33,232 bases of DNA from Hypsibius dujardini (Eukaryota > Tardigrada > Eutardigrada > Parachela > Hypsibiidae), in assembly GCA_001579985.1 (NCBI GenBank), contig LRSR01008128.1, forward strand, positions 1-33,232, in the 5' to 3' direction. Below the pieces are notes generated by a model. That model did no database searches and had not been told where the DNA came from. It saw only the letters and a program-made list of their open reading frames with translations. Made by a program: the position numbers and the translations under genes. Of the stretch, positions 9,142 to 20,932 are shown in pieces. Every line of letters starts with the position of its first letter. Within the stretch, counting starts at the first letter, position 1.

Positions 9142-9243
9142 CTACATATTCGCATTGGGAGATCGCCGGTAGGTGGCGCTGGCAGTCGGCAACTACATAT
9201 TCGCATTGGGAGATCGCCGATAGGTGGCGTTGGCAGTAGGTAG
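9142..9243. repeat. 51-bp tandem duplication spanning the NUP210 stop codon
   Basis: CTACATATTCGCATTGGGAG begins at 9142 and 9193, followed in each copy by ATCGCCG-TAGGTGGCG-TGGCAGT. The second copy contains the NUP210 stop codon and its last dozen or so codons. Confidence 0.85.
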
Positions 9244-11416
9244 CGCTCGCTGCGCACTCCACAGCCGCGGCATTCCCAGGTCCTCATCACTCGGCGACTC
9301 GCCCGCGACCCGATCCGTCTTCCACACCATGCCGGGGGAGGGCCCGAGGTACGACTGCCGTGTGGGGGAAGGTGTCCCCTGCTGCGAGAAGGTGTTGCTC
9401 AGATTGACACCGCGGTTTCGCGGCGAACTCGACGCCTGCCGGATCAAGTTAGGGTTCTGCCCGGCGGCGGCCAGGTATTGGTAGTACTGCCGGTCCTGCA
9501 CGCTCTGCTGGTAGAAATGCCACAGCAGCCAGACAACGGAAGCCAGTGCGACGATCACGCCGGCCGGGACGAGGTACGTGAAGTAGTCCATGCTGTTGGG
9601 GTGATTGGGGTATTGGGAAGACGCGCCCGTGCGCCCAATCTCAGCGAGGTAGTTCACCTTCAATGGAACGGTGTGTTTCTGGTCGATTTTGAAGCACTCA
9701 ACCGTCAACTGAGGCGTGGTGATGCCCTGCAGGCGGACCGCCAAGCTCGGACCGGTGAGCAGACGGACGGGGAAGTTCCAGACGTTGGACTTCTTCTCCA
9801 GCGTTGCGGTGCCGATCTCCACCACGCCCGGTTCGTTGGCTTTGACGGTGATGCAACGCTGGACGAAGGGAGTGGCGGAGATGATGAGGGAGGACTCCAA
9901 CTGCACGTGATTGAGGAGGACCTGCAAACGAGAAGGCTTGTGAACGCGAAACGCAAAACAACAACCACAACGTGGTACCTCCGGTGTCTGGACGTAAAAC
10001 GCCGGCAGGAAATCAATCTTCACCACTTCCGGCTCCGGCGATCCCTTGGCCGAACGCACGCTCAACAGCACGGACGCCTCAAACGTGCTCAGCGCCTCCT
10101 CCAAATGCCGAATCCCCGGCTTGGCCTCCACCACACAGGCAAACTGCCCCGTCGAGGGGATCACATCCGATGTGACCGTGAAGACGTCCTCCGCAGTGAT
10201 CCCGGCCGGATGCTGCCGATCAAACTCCACACCGCAACGGAAGAGGTCCCGCTCAAAGTCCCACAGCTTCCGCGCTGCTTCCGCGTAAGTCGACACGTCA
10301 TAGTCGGCACAACTGGCCCCTCCGGTCCGACCGAACAGCACCGGCACCGTCAGCGGCTGCTTCGCGTCCGGGTGATTGGTCAGAGCTTGCTCCACCAGAT
10401 GACTGCCGAAACGGAGCTTCTCCAGGGGCTTGACGGTGATCTCGGCTTTGGAGACGATGTCTGCGGAGACGTTGTAGTAGACACTGGCTTTGCCGGGCGC
10501 CACCGCGATGGCGAAGCCGTTCTCCCGAGAGATATACACATGTCCGGGGGAGGAGGAGGACCAGCGACCGCGGCGACCGTCCGTGGTGGTGAGGGGACAG
10601 ACGTAGCAGATGACTTCGCCCAAGCCGGCCTCGTACTCGCTCGGACCGATAACGGGGGCCCCGCGGATCCCGATAAAGTCGCTGATGCCGGGTCGCGCTG
10701 CGTCCCACACCTGCAAGAGTTGCAGGTTGTTTGAAGGGTAATCAGACATGGACAGACAGACACAGATAGATATTAGAAAAATACAGACCGATAATCAGTC
10801 AAACAAGCAGGCAGACAGACAAATGACCAGTCAAAAAGGCAGACAAGCAATAGGTAGACAAACAATCAGGCACACAGACAGACCAACAGGTTGAGAGACT
10901 TACTAGACAGACAAGGAGACAGACAGACAGACAGACAGATATGCGATATGCGTCAGGCAGGCAGCTAAGCAAAGGGAAGAAATGCTTAACTGCTTACTTT
11001 GATGACAGTTTCGCCGACTCGAACAGGTCGGGCAATGAGGGTGTTGTTCAGGTCGCGTGACCAGGTGACGTGCAGGAAATCATTGCTATAAAAACAGATA
11101 TCCGGTAAACTGGCAGCTGAGATGGGACTTAACACAGAATGCAGATTTGAAAATGGGGCATACCGGTTGGATCGATATTTCAAGTTGGTATTCGTGGCGA
11201 AAAATTCCCGACCGAGTTCGTCGTGAAAAGTGCTAGTCAAGCGCACTGGCACGCCGATGGGGAGTGCGGTGAGCCCATCTTCGCTGATAACGGCGCTGAC
11301 GAGGTTAATCTTCACGAAGGACGTTTCTTTCACCTACAGGCATAAAGAAGAATGAATGCCTGCCTGCCTGCCTGCCTTGTCTGTCTGTCTGCCTGCCTTG
11401 TCAATCTGTCTGTCAA

Positions 11417-11475
<59 letters not shown>

Positions 11476-14163
11476 GCCTGCCTGCCTGCCTGTCATTTAA
11501 AAAAGACTTGAATCGAAGATCCCACCTGAATTGCGAGAGAAATAGTCCTCGTCAAGTCCGGCTCCACCGCCACGACCTCCACCACCGCATCGCCCAGCAG
11601 ACTGCCCGTGAAAAGCAAACCCTGGCTGTCCACCTGCAAGACCTCGTCCCCATGGACGACCCGATAGCTGATCTTTCCCTCACCGTCCCGGGTGGTCTTC
11701 AAGACAGCCTGCGTATTCGGCGTGATCATCAACGTCGGCGTCGCTCCACACGTCGTCATCCCGACAACCTACAGCGACATTGTTGCACATCTAATCAGAC
11801 AGACATAATCAGCCGAACAGACAGACATAATCAGACAAACAGACAGACATAATCAGACAAACAGACAGACATAATCAGACAAACAGACAGACATAATCAG
11901 CCGAACAGACAGACATAATCAGCCGAACAGACAGACATGATTAGACGAACAGACAAACAGACAGACATAATCAGACGAAAAACAAAGCACTATCGGATGA
12001 ATTCCAATCCGCACCAACCTGTAGCGGTTCGACAACGCGAATCCTCAACTGATCCGTCCCGTTGGCCAACTTTGCCACCGTGCCGCCCAGGGTCAGACGC
12101 ACCACCGCTGTGCCCTGATTCAAAGCTCGCAGACGTGGGGCGAAATAGTTCGCGACGCGATCGGCAGAGTACGGTGAGTTCAGTGCGACGACGTCGGTGT
12201 TGTCGACCGACCAGTCGAAGGACAATGAGGGACTCACTCCACCGAAGGAGAAGGGTGTTTCCGGCTCGTTCAGCCCCATCGCGACGAGGGGAAGCTCCGT
12301 GCCGACCTCGAGGACACGGACGGCGGCGCGGATTTTGACGCCGGTGAGGGGCACGACGTGAGCTTCCGCTTCGTCCTGCGAGAGGATCTCTTCGAGGCCG
12401 GTGACCGGGTCGACGTCGACGATTTGGGCGACGATGGTGGTGCTACCGAGACGGACGGCCTCCATCAGGCCGGATTGAGCGTCGATGGTGGCGACGGCGG
12501 ACTTTTTCACGGTGAAGACGACCGATGTCTGTGGTTGCGGACCACCATGGACAATCACCTGTTGAATTGAAGAAAAGAACGTCAAATCAATCAGCGAACC
12601 ACTCCAAATTCGATTTGGAATCGATTGACATCAGCAGAATTTGTTTTGGACGCCAGGGTGCGGAGCTAGCCAGGGGGCGGAGCTATGGGCTAGTTTCAAT
12701 CTAGACTTCCGAGTGACCTCTCAGAAATGACCCATAGCTCCGCCCCCCGGCATCCAAAACAGATTCTGCTGATGTCAATCGAATCCAAATTGAATTTGGA
12801 GTGGGAGGATGTAAAAAATCTTGGAAAAAAACGCTTTACAGTGGTTGGGGATAAAAAAAGGTGACACTTCGGAAACGTCCCTGATCAATCAATTAATCAA
12901 GCCCCGCGCCATAGCACAAAGTGGTGCGGGACTTCGATTCTTCCTGAAACTGAAGCCCGAGGGGAAGATCTCCGTTCATGCAGACACGTACCTGGAATTT
13001 CCCAGTCGGAATCAAGGTGACGTTCCGCGGGTCAATCCGCAACGGCAGGAACACCTGGATGTCCATCGGCTTGGAGAGGACCTCTGAGGCGTCTCCATTG
13101 AGGCCCTTAAACGTGACGCTCACACGTCCAACGGTATTGCCGTGAACGGAGTAAATCCGATCGACCGGAGCGACCTCCTCCTTCAAGGAGACCGAGTCGG
13201 AGCTCAGCGACGGTGCCAACTTAATCAGCCTGTACAGCTTCACCGGAATGGGCTTGTGCGCGGAGTCGAAGACACGAACGAGCAGTCGAATGGACTTTCC
13301 CTTCTCCACTTTATCTCCCACCAGCACCTCGATCCGATCCAGTCCGGCCACGATGACGGGCACTTCGAGGGGTTTGGCCACGGTACAGGCGTCGTAGGCC
13401 GTCACCACCAGCGACCCGTCCGCAAGGGGGAGCACGGCCACGGTGCGAGACTTGAGGTCGTACGTCACTTTCGCCAGATGAGGATTGCTGGTGACGAGGT
13501 GGAAGAAGCCGGACCCGTCCGAGATGGAGACGAGCTCCTTGTTGTCGGGGTGGTTGAACACTGCGATGGATGCCTTGCTGAATTTGGGCTGTTGTACGAC
13601 CGCCACGTTCACCACCGATGCGAGGTTCTTATCGAGACTCAGGTGCTGCTTCAAATTGATGGCCTGCAAATGTGAGAAGAGAATGACACGAACTGAACTG
13701 AACTGAACTGATTTGAATTCCTACCTTCAAGGCGTCGCTGCGATAGCCGTCGACCTTGGCCGTAACAGTCACCCTTCCGACTCCGCCGTGGACCGACACA
13801 AGCTTGTGGTTCGGCGATTTGTCCTCTTCCTGAGAGTCGCGATGCCAGGGGAAAACAAATCCGTCAGCGCTCTTCACGGAAACCAATGAGTCGTCCGACA
13901 CTTTCCAGTCAAAGTGCAGCGAGGAGAAGTTGTAGAATGCTCGATTGGCGGCATCGTAAACGTTGATGTCCAGGTGGAGATCGGAGTTCTGAAGAACAGG
14001 AAACGGCTCCCCGGAATCCTTCTGCCATGGACAAAGGGGAAGTCCTGCAAAACGTCGTACCTTAATCAATGGACACCTACTTACTTGTGCTTGTCTGCTT
14101 ATCTGTGTCTGTCCTTCTTGTCAATCTAATCTGTCTGTCTCTGATCAGCCTGCTTGTCTTGCG

Positions 14164-14216
<53 letters not shown>

Positions 14217-17200
14217 GCCTGCCTGCCTGTGTGTGTGTCTGTCTGCCTGTCTGTGTGTCTGTGTGTGTGTGTCTGTCTGTGTGTGTGTGTGTGTCTGTCT
14301 GTGTCTGTCTGCCTGCCTGTCTGTCTGTCTCTGATCGCTCTGCTTGTCGCCTTTGACTCTCTGCTGAACTTATCTATATGTCCTTCACCTGTCTGCCTGA
14401 CTGCCTTGTTAACGGGACCTTCTGCCCGTCAGTCTGCCTAGCTGTCTACTTTTTGCGTATGTTCGGAGGCGTGTCTGTGTTCCTGAAAGTTAGTCTGGCT
14501 GCCAAGCTTTCAGTCTCACCAAGTGCATTGATCCGAACCACCCTGGGCAGTATTTCCACCCTCCCCGGGGCAGCACAGACAACCCTCAGCTTGATCCGCG
14601 AAACTGCCGGCATCGGATTCGTCCTCGACGGCAAATTCATCACTTCCAGGGTCAAATACTCTTCTCCCAGCTTCAAGCATGTCACCTCCCGCAGCGTGGA
14701 CAGCGTCGAGCCGCCCACCGTCCGGCTGAGAATGACTCCGGAATCGGAATCGACCAGCGAGGTGCGATGACTGGACGGCTCGTCCACCCACGGCGCTGGT
14801 CCCCCCTTGAAGTTGAAGAGTTTACTCGAGCCGATCGTCAGGACCGCAACAGCGTCGTCTTTTTCGACGTTCCGCAGCGGGTTGAAGGCGGCCACTGTGA
14901 CTTGCTGAGCAGCGACGACGGTGTCTCCGACGAGGTAGGAGATGGTGACGGTGGTGAAACCGGGCTTCATTCCTTTGACGGAGACGGAAGAGCACGCACC
15001 AGACTTGGTGTCGATCAACGGAGCGTCGGCCAAAGAGGAGAAGATAGACTCGTCCGAAACAACGACGTGAAGGACAAGTTTCCGGCAGTCGTGGAACGGT
15101 TGCGGCTCCTTCACTCCTGGGATCACTCCCCTGAGCGCGACCGGCAGCACCAACGTCTTCTCCACCTCCACTTCTCGCGGCGACGGCAACACCACCAAAT
15201 CCACCACGGGCAGGACGAAAATCTCCGCCGAATCGGAATGCAGCGAATTCTTCAGGTCGACCGCGCGCACGACAACAGCGCCCTCTTTCATGCCAGCATT
15301 CACCTTGCCCGTGTTGCGATCCACCGAGGCGACCGAGGTGTCCGTTGAGCTCCAGGTGAAATTGCCACTCCCGCCCTGCGCCGTCAAGCCGACCTGATAC
15401 GTCTGCGGACTCTCCGACTGAAACGGAAAGAGCAGCCGCTTCGGCGCTACCACGACCGGCTCGTGGATCTCCACGGTCTGCGCTTTGACAATCGGTCGCT
15501 CCAGCGTCCACAGCTTCCCACTGGGGAGCTCCACCGCCGAAAGCGTCGCGGAAATCTCCGTGCGACCGGTTTTCTTGGCCAGCACGTGCTGGTGGGATCC
15601 GTTGGTGGTGGCATGGAGGACGGTGAAGAACTCATCGGAGAATTTCATCTTAATTCGAAGGTTGCCGCTGCTGTGGATGAGATGACTGTCGCGGTCGTAG
15701 AGCTCCGCGATGACTTGGTAGTCCGCGCCGCGCTGGAGGATCCAGTTCCGGCCCGGCAGGACCACCAGGTTGATGTAGGCCGGCTCGACCACGTGGATTC
15801 CTGCGGCAGGGTGGTGGGCGTCTGTTTCCTTCATGTTCCGGTCCTTGAGGACGACCTGATGAGGGGAGCAAATGGAATGTCACAACGCGATATCTTCCGA
15901 TAGCAAGCTTCGGATTGAGTACACTGAAGGGTCCGGGATATGGGCCAAAGGGGCGGAGCAGGGGTGGTATGGGCTAAAGGGGCGGAGCAGGGGGTGGTGT
16001 GGGTAAAAGGGGCGGAGCAGGGGGTGTGGTCAGGTGGTTGATTGTTCGATTGTTCGAAACCACCCCCTGCCCCGTCCCTTTTGCCCATTTCCCGGACCCT
16101 CCGGTGTATGGATGATCAACTGATCTGCTATCCATGTCCCAATTCCATACCTGAGTGTCCCCCAACTCCATGCACGTCACGGTGGTGGTCTGCTCGTCCA
16201 GCTGGCACAGCCGGTCATCGGTGAGCTCGAGGTAGTACTGCCGCGACGGCATGTCAATCTCGAAGCTGCGCGCTTGCTTGATCTGCTGGACAGTGTAGCG
16301 GATACTGCCGTACCGCATCAGGAAGACGTCATGCGGCGGCTGCAGTATCAAATTCGCCACCACCACAATCCGCACCGACGCGGGCTCCACCGCCCGGAAA
16401 GCCTGATGAATTTAAATAAAACATACAGAAAATAAGAAATAAATTCTATTAAAAAGAGAGAGAGAGATGTATAGTCAGTCAGCTACATAGTCAGCGCCCT
16501 CTATAGTGCGCGCTCCGGACACTTGCCTGGTGCTTCAGCGTGGCTGTGACGATCGCCGAGCCGGTCTGCAGGCCCTCCACCAGCACCATGAAGCCGCGTT
16601 TTCCGGCAGCCTCCATCGTGAAAATGGACGCGGGCGGTTTGTACTGGGTGTCGGCGAATTTGGTCATCCGGAGGATGTTGTGCGCATCCATAAAGACCGA
16701 GTCGTTGCGGACGTCGTTGCTGATCCGCCACTCCACTTCCAGGCCGTCGAGGGAGCTGAACGTGTCACCCTTGTCGTCCTTCGCCTTAATTTCGAAGGCT
16801 TCCGGCGCGTCTTCCAGGAACAGCTCCAGGGTGGTCGTGACGATTTCGATCGATTTGATCTGGTCCACGATGACGTCACAGCGGAAGCGTTCCTTGGAGT
16901 GAGAGTGCTCAGCGAAGATGATGCTGGTGAGTCGGCTGTCAGATTTTGAGAGGGCCGAGACCACGGCGGACGAGGAGCAGTCGGAAGGGTCATCCTGAGT
17001 AGTGGCTGCAGTCACACTCGCTGAAAAGAGGAGAGATGGCCATTTTTGGCGTGGTTCAATCAATCAATCAATCAACCAGCCAATGAATCAATGAATCAAC
17101 CAATCAAGCAACTAATCAATCAAACGATCCCACAGATCTGCTCTTGAGCACCCAAAATTTTGCCCGATCATGAATTCATGAGCACAGAAATAAAAAACAG

Positions 17201-17895
17201 TTAATCATTCAAGCAATCAGTTGAGGAAGCAACCGAAGAACCCGGACTTGGCCGGCAATTTATTGTAATCACTGAAAAATAGCCACTTCCCCTGTTAAAT
17301 CTCAAATCAATCAATCAATCTATCTATCAACTATTAAATCAACCAACTGTAACACACATGTTAATCGACCAATCAATCAATCAACTATTAAATCAACCAA
17401 TCAATCAATTAACCATTAAATCAACCAACCAATCAATCAACCATTAAATCGACCAATCAATCAATCAACCATTAAAACAGCCAGCCAATCAATCACTCAA
17501 CCATTAAATCAACCAATCAATCAATCGACCATCAAATCAACCAACTGTAACACACATGTCAATCGACCAATCAATCAAGGGTGTCTATGGGGAACACCAC
17601 TGAACACGATAATGAATGAAGCCATAACCGGCAACCTGTCGTGCAATGCCCGAATCTTTGTGGAATGCCATGTCGAATTTTGGAAAAAACACTCACCCAC
17701 GTCATTGCGGGAGGACTCCCAGCGGAAGCAGCCCAATTCCCCGCCGTCCGACACTTTCAGCGTGAAATTCGTCACCACGTCCGTGGCGCGCGGCAGCAGA
17801 ACCCGTGGGACGTTGATTTTGTTCTGCGAATCCGCGCCCGAGATGACGAGGAAATATCCCAGCAGAGAGAGGAGCGCATCGGCGTGAAGACCCAT
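9193..17895 (-). CDS. NUP210: Nuclear pore membrane glycoprotein 210, complete
   Basis: Twelve coding exons, all phase-consistent, in transcript order: 17895-17697, 17020-16527, 16402-16151, 15855-14520, 14044-13725, 13663-12992, 12558-12019, 11768-11526, 11333-11164, 11085-10998, 10710-9979, 9921-9193. The sum is 5,775 nt or 1,924 aa; human NUP210 is 1,887. The order is a signal peptide (MGLHADALLSLLGYFLVISG), a very long lumenal region of repeated Ig-like folds, a BIG2-type domain (about 1075-1160, HGGPQPQTSVVFTV), one membrane span (about 1795-1819, VPAGVIVALASVVWLLW) and a tail of about 105 aa facing the pore. Family landmarks are RLTSIIFAE near the N-terminus, GGSGNFTWSSTD, and VWDAARPGISDF. 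The protein rings the nuclear pore in the perinuclear space. The start is the methionine directly before the signal sequence. Intron 2 has a GC donor (CAG then GCAAGT). The 57-nt last intron lacks an in-frame stop. Confidence 0.96.
10751..10945. repeat. Degenerate (CAGA)n array in NUP210 intron 10
   Basis: CAGACAGAC runs mixed with ATCAGTCAAACAAGC-type variants on the plus strand, hence TCTG-rich in the NUP210 transcript. It lies between exons 10998 and 10710. Confidence 0.85.
11352..11495. repeat. (TCTG)n array in NUP210 intron 8
   Basis: Near-perfect CTGT repeats on the plus strand, flanked by CCTG runs; CAGA in the transcript, the opposite of introns 7 and 10 of the same gene. Confidence 0.95.
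11811..11985. repeat. CAGACATAATCAG minisatellite in NUP210 intron 7
   Basis: Repeats of CAGACATAATCAGACAAACA, about 21-24 bp long, in roughly seven copies. Some copies read AGCCGAACAG. This is a higher-order form of the CAGA array. Confidence 0.85.
12599..12804. mobile_element. MITE-like fold-back element, family F, in NUP210 intron 6
   Basis: The arms CCACTCCAAATTCGATTTGG, then GACATCAGCAGAAT, are mirrored by TTCTGCTGATGTCAATCGAA, then GAATTTGGAGTGG. The arms are about 55 bp with few mismatches, and the element is 206 bp. The centre carries GGGGCGGAGCTATGGG and its inverse CCCATAGCTCCGCCCC. It is confined to the intron between 12992 and 12558. Confidence 0.85.
14156..14340. repeat. (TCTG)n array in NUP210 intron 4
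   Basis: CTGTCTGT repeats pass into CTGTGTGTGTGT and CTGCCTGC variants. The flanks (14090-14150 and 14340-14460) are decayed versions of the same repeat. Confidence 0.92.
15929..16099. mobile_element. MITE-like fold-back element, family E, in NUP210 intron 3
   Basis: The left end GGGTCCGGGATATGGGCC is mirrored by the right end CCCATTTCCCGGACCC. Inside, GGGC-AAAGGGGCGGAGCAGG is repeated three times on the left and once inverted on the right. The right end recurs at about 29877-29905, where it closes the 99-bp satellite. Confidence 0.8.
17055..17585. repeat. (AATC)n / CAACCAATCAAT array in NUP210 intron 1
   Basis: Irregular AATCAATCAATCAACC repeats. A longer unit containing CCAACTGTAACACACATGT is duplicated at about 17343 and 17541. 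The array occupies most of the 676-nt intron. Confidence 0.88.
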
Positions 17896-17919
17896 CTCCC
17901 TCGCCTCGCCGGCTTTCAC

Positions 17920-18790
17920 TGCAACGAAAAATAAAAACGAAAAAGCGACGCGTCTGAGGAATTTCACTTTAAAAAGCAAAAGCCTATATCCCGCTGTCCA
18001 TTCCGTCGGCATACCTCAACTGAAATTGAATACCAACTTGGAATCCACATCGGAAATTTGAAAGAAGATTGGAAAGGGAGAGATCGTGCGAAAATGGGGA
18101 AGAAAATAATGCGGCCAGAAAATAATGACTGAGGAAAAAAAAATTTCCTGTTTGCTCATTTGAGTCGATTATAGTAAAAACGCATCGCCGATCGACAGGG
18201 AAACTTGACCCAGCAGCTGTGGTAAACCAACGAGGCATTTGAGCTAGTTCCTCTTTGAATGGCTTTTTGCTGATCCTTTTGTTCTATCGTTTTCTTGAAA
18301 CGCTCACATTATTAAGGCAATTGTTCCTACCACTGTTATACGTGTTCACAAACTTATTAACTGACCAAGAAACCAACTGGCAACAGGAAAGTATCTTCCC
18401 ACTTAACAATAATAAGTAACATCTTCTTTAACAGGATTAACCCGGATTTCTGTGCGACGTTCAGCGAAAAGACATATTTTATTCTATCTAAAAGATTATT
18501 AATTTTCAACGATTAATTATTAAATTAACCGAACTGGATAGCCCTAACCAAGCAACCTGTACGATTGTCAGCTATCAACCAATCAATCAACCACTTTGAG
18601 CTAAATCTTCCATTTTGCTCCTAATGGCTTGCCATTGTACTAACTTTTTCGTTCTTCAACCTAGCTTTTTCGTTCTTCAATGTTCCTCTACTTGAACTGT
18701 AAATCAACGATCATGAACACGGGACATCCATATCTCTCGAGGGAAGGGTCGGTTAATCAATTATTGGGATTTCCGCGAGAACGACGCTCG
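17920..18790. other. NUP210 upstream region, no coding region seen
   Basis: A splice acceptor (TTTTTCGTTGCAG on the minus strand) ends at about 17920, so an untranslated first exon of NUP210 should lie upstream. I could not fix its position. The rest is AT-rich with no recognised gene. Confidence 0.45.
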
Positions 18791-18986
18791 ACGGTTGTTG
18801 AATAGCAGAAAGGACAGGTTCCAAACAATAGGAACGACGAACAAGTGGACGAACCGAATTTTACCAGCTGCCGAAATCACAACTCAGAAGGAGACAGATC
18901 TCACAGAGGAGGCACAGGGGGAACGCGACAGAGCACGCACAGCAGCAAGAACGTCACTTAATACACAACTGGAGGCAGCTACAGCG

Positions 18987-19126
18987 GGTCCTGGTCAATT
19001 GGATGTGAACAGAGGGTCCTGGTCATTTGGATGTGATTACAACGGGTCTTGGTCAATTGGATGTGATTACAGAGGGTCTTGGTCAATTGGATGTGAACAG
19101 AGGGTCCTGGTCAATTGGATGTGACT
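18987..19126. repeat. GGGTCCTGGTCAATTGGATG minisatellite
   Basis: Five copies of a unit of about 27-30 bp reading GGGTC(C/T)TGGTCA(A/T)TTGGATGTGA, followed by ACAGA or TTACAGA. A plus-strand frame is open across it (18795-19124), but its protein is largely the repeat itself, so I do not call it a gene. Confidence 0.85.
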
Positions 19127-19678
19127 AGCAGTGATGATGAATGAGACAGAGTCGGAGCAGTTTTGCTTGATTCTATGAAAAAACGAACGCTGGCGGAACT
19201 TCAAAAATTTGTTCACTGTAAAGGTGGATAGAACACTGATTTTTTCGAATATTCTCACATCTGATTCGTACAGTTGATCAGTGACATAATTAGTTTTGCT
19301 ATCCTTTTGCTCTTTATGGTTAAAACAAGCAGAGAAAATCTCGTTTTAAACCTTGCGAAATTATTTATTCGAAGTGTGGTCAACGTTTTCGATTTCTGCG
19401 GAGACATGTTCGTTCTCATCATCATGACCACCTCGTGGATGTATGGAGATAATAAAACCCGATTCTCTCAAAATGCGATAATAAGTAGTTCACGATATCT
19501 GAAAATCTTTTCAAGTTACTTAAAGTGAACAACTCTCGGTCCCTGACTGTAAATTATTTATATTAAAGACTTTAACAGAGGATTTGCGATCTCTTCTTTT
19601 ACTCGTACCAACAATAAAATTTGCGGTACACGTTTAACATAGTGAAAAAAATGTTAAATAAGTATGTAGTTACCGGTG
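19127..19678. other. intergenic, nothing recognised
   Basis: A plus-strand frame at 19274-19528 has hydrophobic stretches but no family resemblance and no clear promoter or splice context. Confidence 0.35.
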
Positions 19679-19962
19679 TACCGTATTCCCCCGATCTCAA
19701 GGGACACTTTTTTGCCCTACCAGTTAATTTGATCCACCCCGGATCTTATCTCTTCATCATCGTTTGCTATTGTTTACCTACAATCAATCAATCAACTGAT
19801 CAAATTTGTGCGTCAAGAAATCCCGCTTACTCAATCAATCAATCGCTGCCCAGTTGCGCTTAAATTTCAACTGATCACGACACAATGAATCCCATTGAAC
19901 AGTCAACCGATGACTGGAGGGGGCGGGGCTTAACTGTCCCTTGAGATCGGGGGAATACGGTA
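19679..19962. mobile_element. MITE-like element, family B, full copy
   Basis: Terminal inverted repeats of about 29 bp: TACCGTATTCCCCCGATCTC then AAGGGACA on the left, and TGTCCCTTGAGATCGGGGGA then ATACGGTA on the right. Both ends begin or end with TA, as expected for TA-targeting Tc1/mariner-type elements. The 284-bp element has a TCAATCAATCAA core and a GGGGCGGGGC box near the right end. The left half recurs inverted at 28109-28226. Confidence 0.85.
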
Positions 19963-20400
19963 CTTAATTGATGACTTCTTTTGCTGGTGTTGGTCGTCAA
20001 GCTCCAGTACCACTTTGAGTTTTAATTGTTTGATTTCAACCATCTCCTTTTTGCATGTATATTCTAATTGATTTCTTTTTTTTAACAATCTGTTTTTTTA
20101 TTGTTTTTTTCGTTAACTGCAAAGACTGATTCTTGATCATTTGTGAGTGTTTCCTTGCAACTATCTTTGCCGCTGAGGAATACGTATCACCGCTAACTTC
20201 ATATTTATCTCCCTTTGCATCAGTCACAATAGAAAATTTCATTTTATGTAAGCAAAGAAGAAAACAGAAATAACTAATTACTATATATGTAATAGATAAC
20301 TTCAAAACATCGATCCAATTTAATCTTGCGTAAAGCCGGCGTTTTAGGCGGCGAGACTATGTTGCAAGAAAACTAATTATTGATCCGCACGCTGACATAG
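19963..20400. other. intergenic, nothing recognised
   Basis: AT-rich. A minus-strand frame at 20036-20305 encodes a lysine-rich short peptide without recognised homology; I do not support it as a gene. Confidence 0.4.
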
Positions 20401-20407
20401 ATTCATT

Positions 20408-20557
20408 CAGACAACAGACATAAACAGACAAACGCACAGACCTAAACACGGAAACAGACCAACAAAAAGACCATCTACCAGCCAGCCAATTAGTCAGACA
20501 AACAGCTGATAAACAGACAAACAGCTGACAGACCGACAGACAAACAGCTGACAGACC

Positions 20558-20621
<64 letters not shown>

Positions 20622-20640
20622 CGTAAACACACAGACACAC
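20408..20640. repeat. (CAGA)n array, intergenic
   Basis: CAGACAAACAGCTGACAGACCG-like variants resolve into perfect CAGA repeats towards 20570-20620. Confidence 0.93.
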
Positions 20641-20932
20641 AGACTTGCGGTGCTTCCTTCGTCGGGATGAAGCCGGACGCCCCATTTCCGCCTCAATTGG
20701 AAGAACTGTTTTCTTTGCTCTGTTGCGTTAAATTATCATTCGCGGCAAGGCTAAGAAATCTTTCATGAGCGAAAATCGTTTGTTTTCACCATTAAATTTC
20801 TCTCCCCCCCCCCCGGCTCATATGGCGATACCATTGAAGGCTGAAGGCCGCCGAACACGAAGCAACACATACGATTCGGAACGAAGCATAAACTCCCAAA
20901 TTGTTCCTGGATCTGTAATACTGTCCTGTCGC

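Noticed and set aside
9478-10734. Long plus-strand open frame (418 aa) over the NUP210 3' exons
   Set aside because: It is antisense to a clearly coding exon, has composition typical of a shadow frame, crosses the 57-nt intron and resembles no family.
11101-11163. Segment YAPFSNLHSVLSPISAASL as NUP210 coding
   Set aside because: The frame is open, but GTATGC and TTTTTATAG borders fit a 78-nt intron, and removing it restores the SNRNDFLHV alignment of the family.
14767-15511. Overlapping open frames on both strands inside NUP210 exon 4
   Set aside because: The minus-strand frame with the NUP210 alignment explains the sequence; the others are GC-rich shadow frames.
18795-19124. 109-aa plus-strand frame with GSWSIGCDYRG repeats
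   Set aside because: The repeated part is a minisatellite with imperfect units, there is no splice or promoter context, and the N-terminal part lacks any family resemblance.
20036-20305. 89-aa lysine-rich minus-strand frame
   Set aside because: AT-rich sequence, no recognised domain, no splice or promoter evidence.
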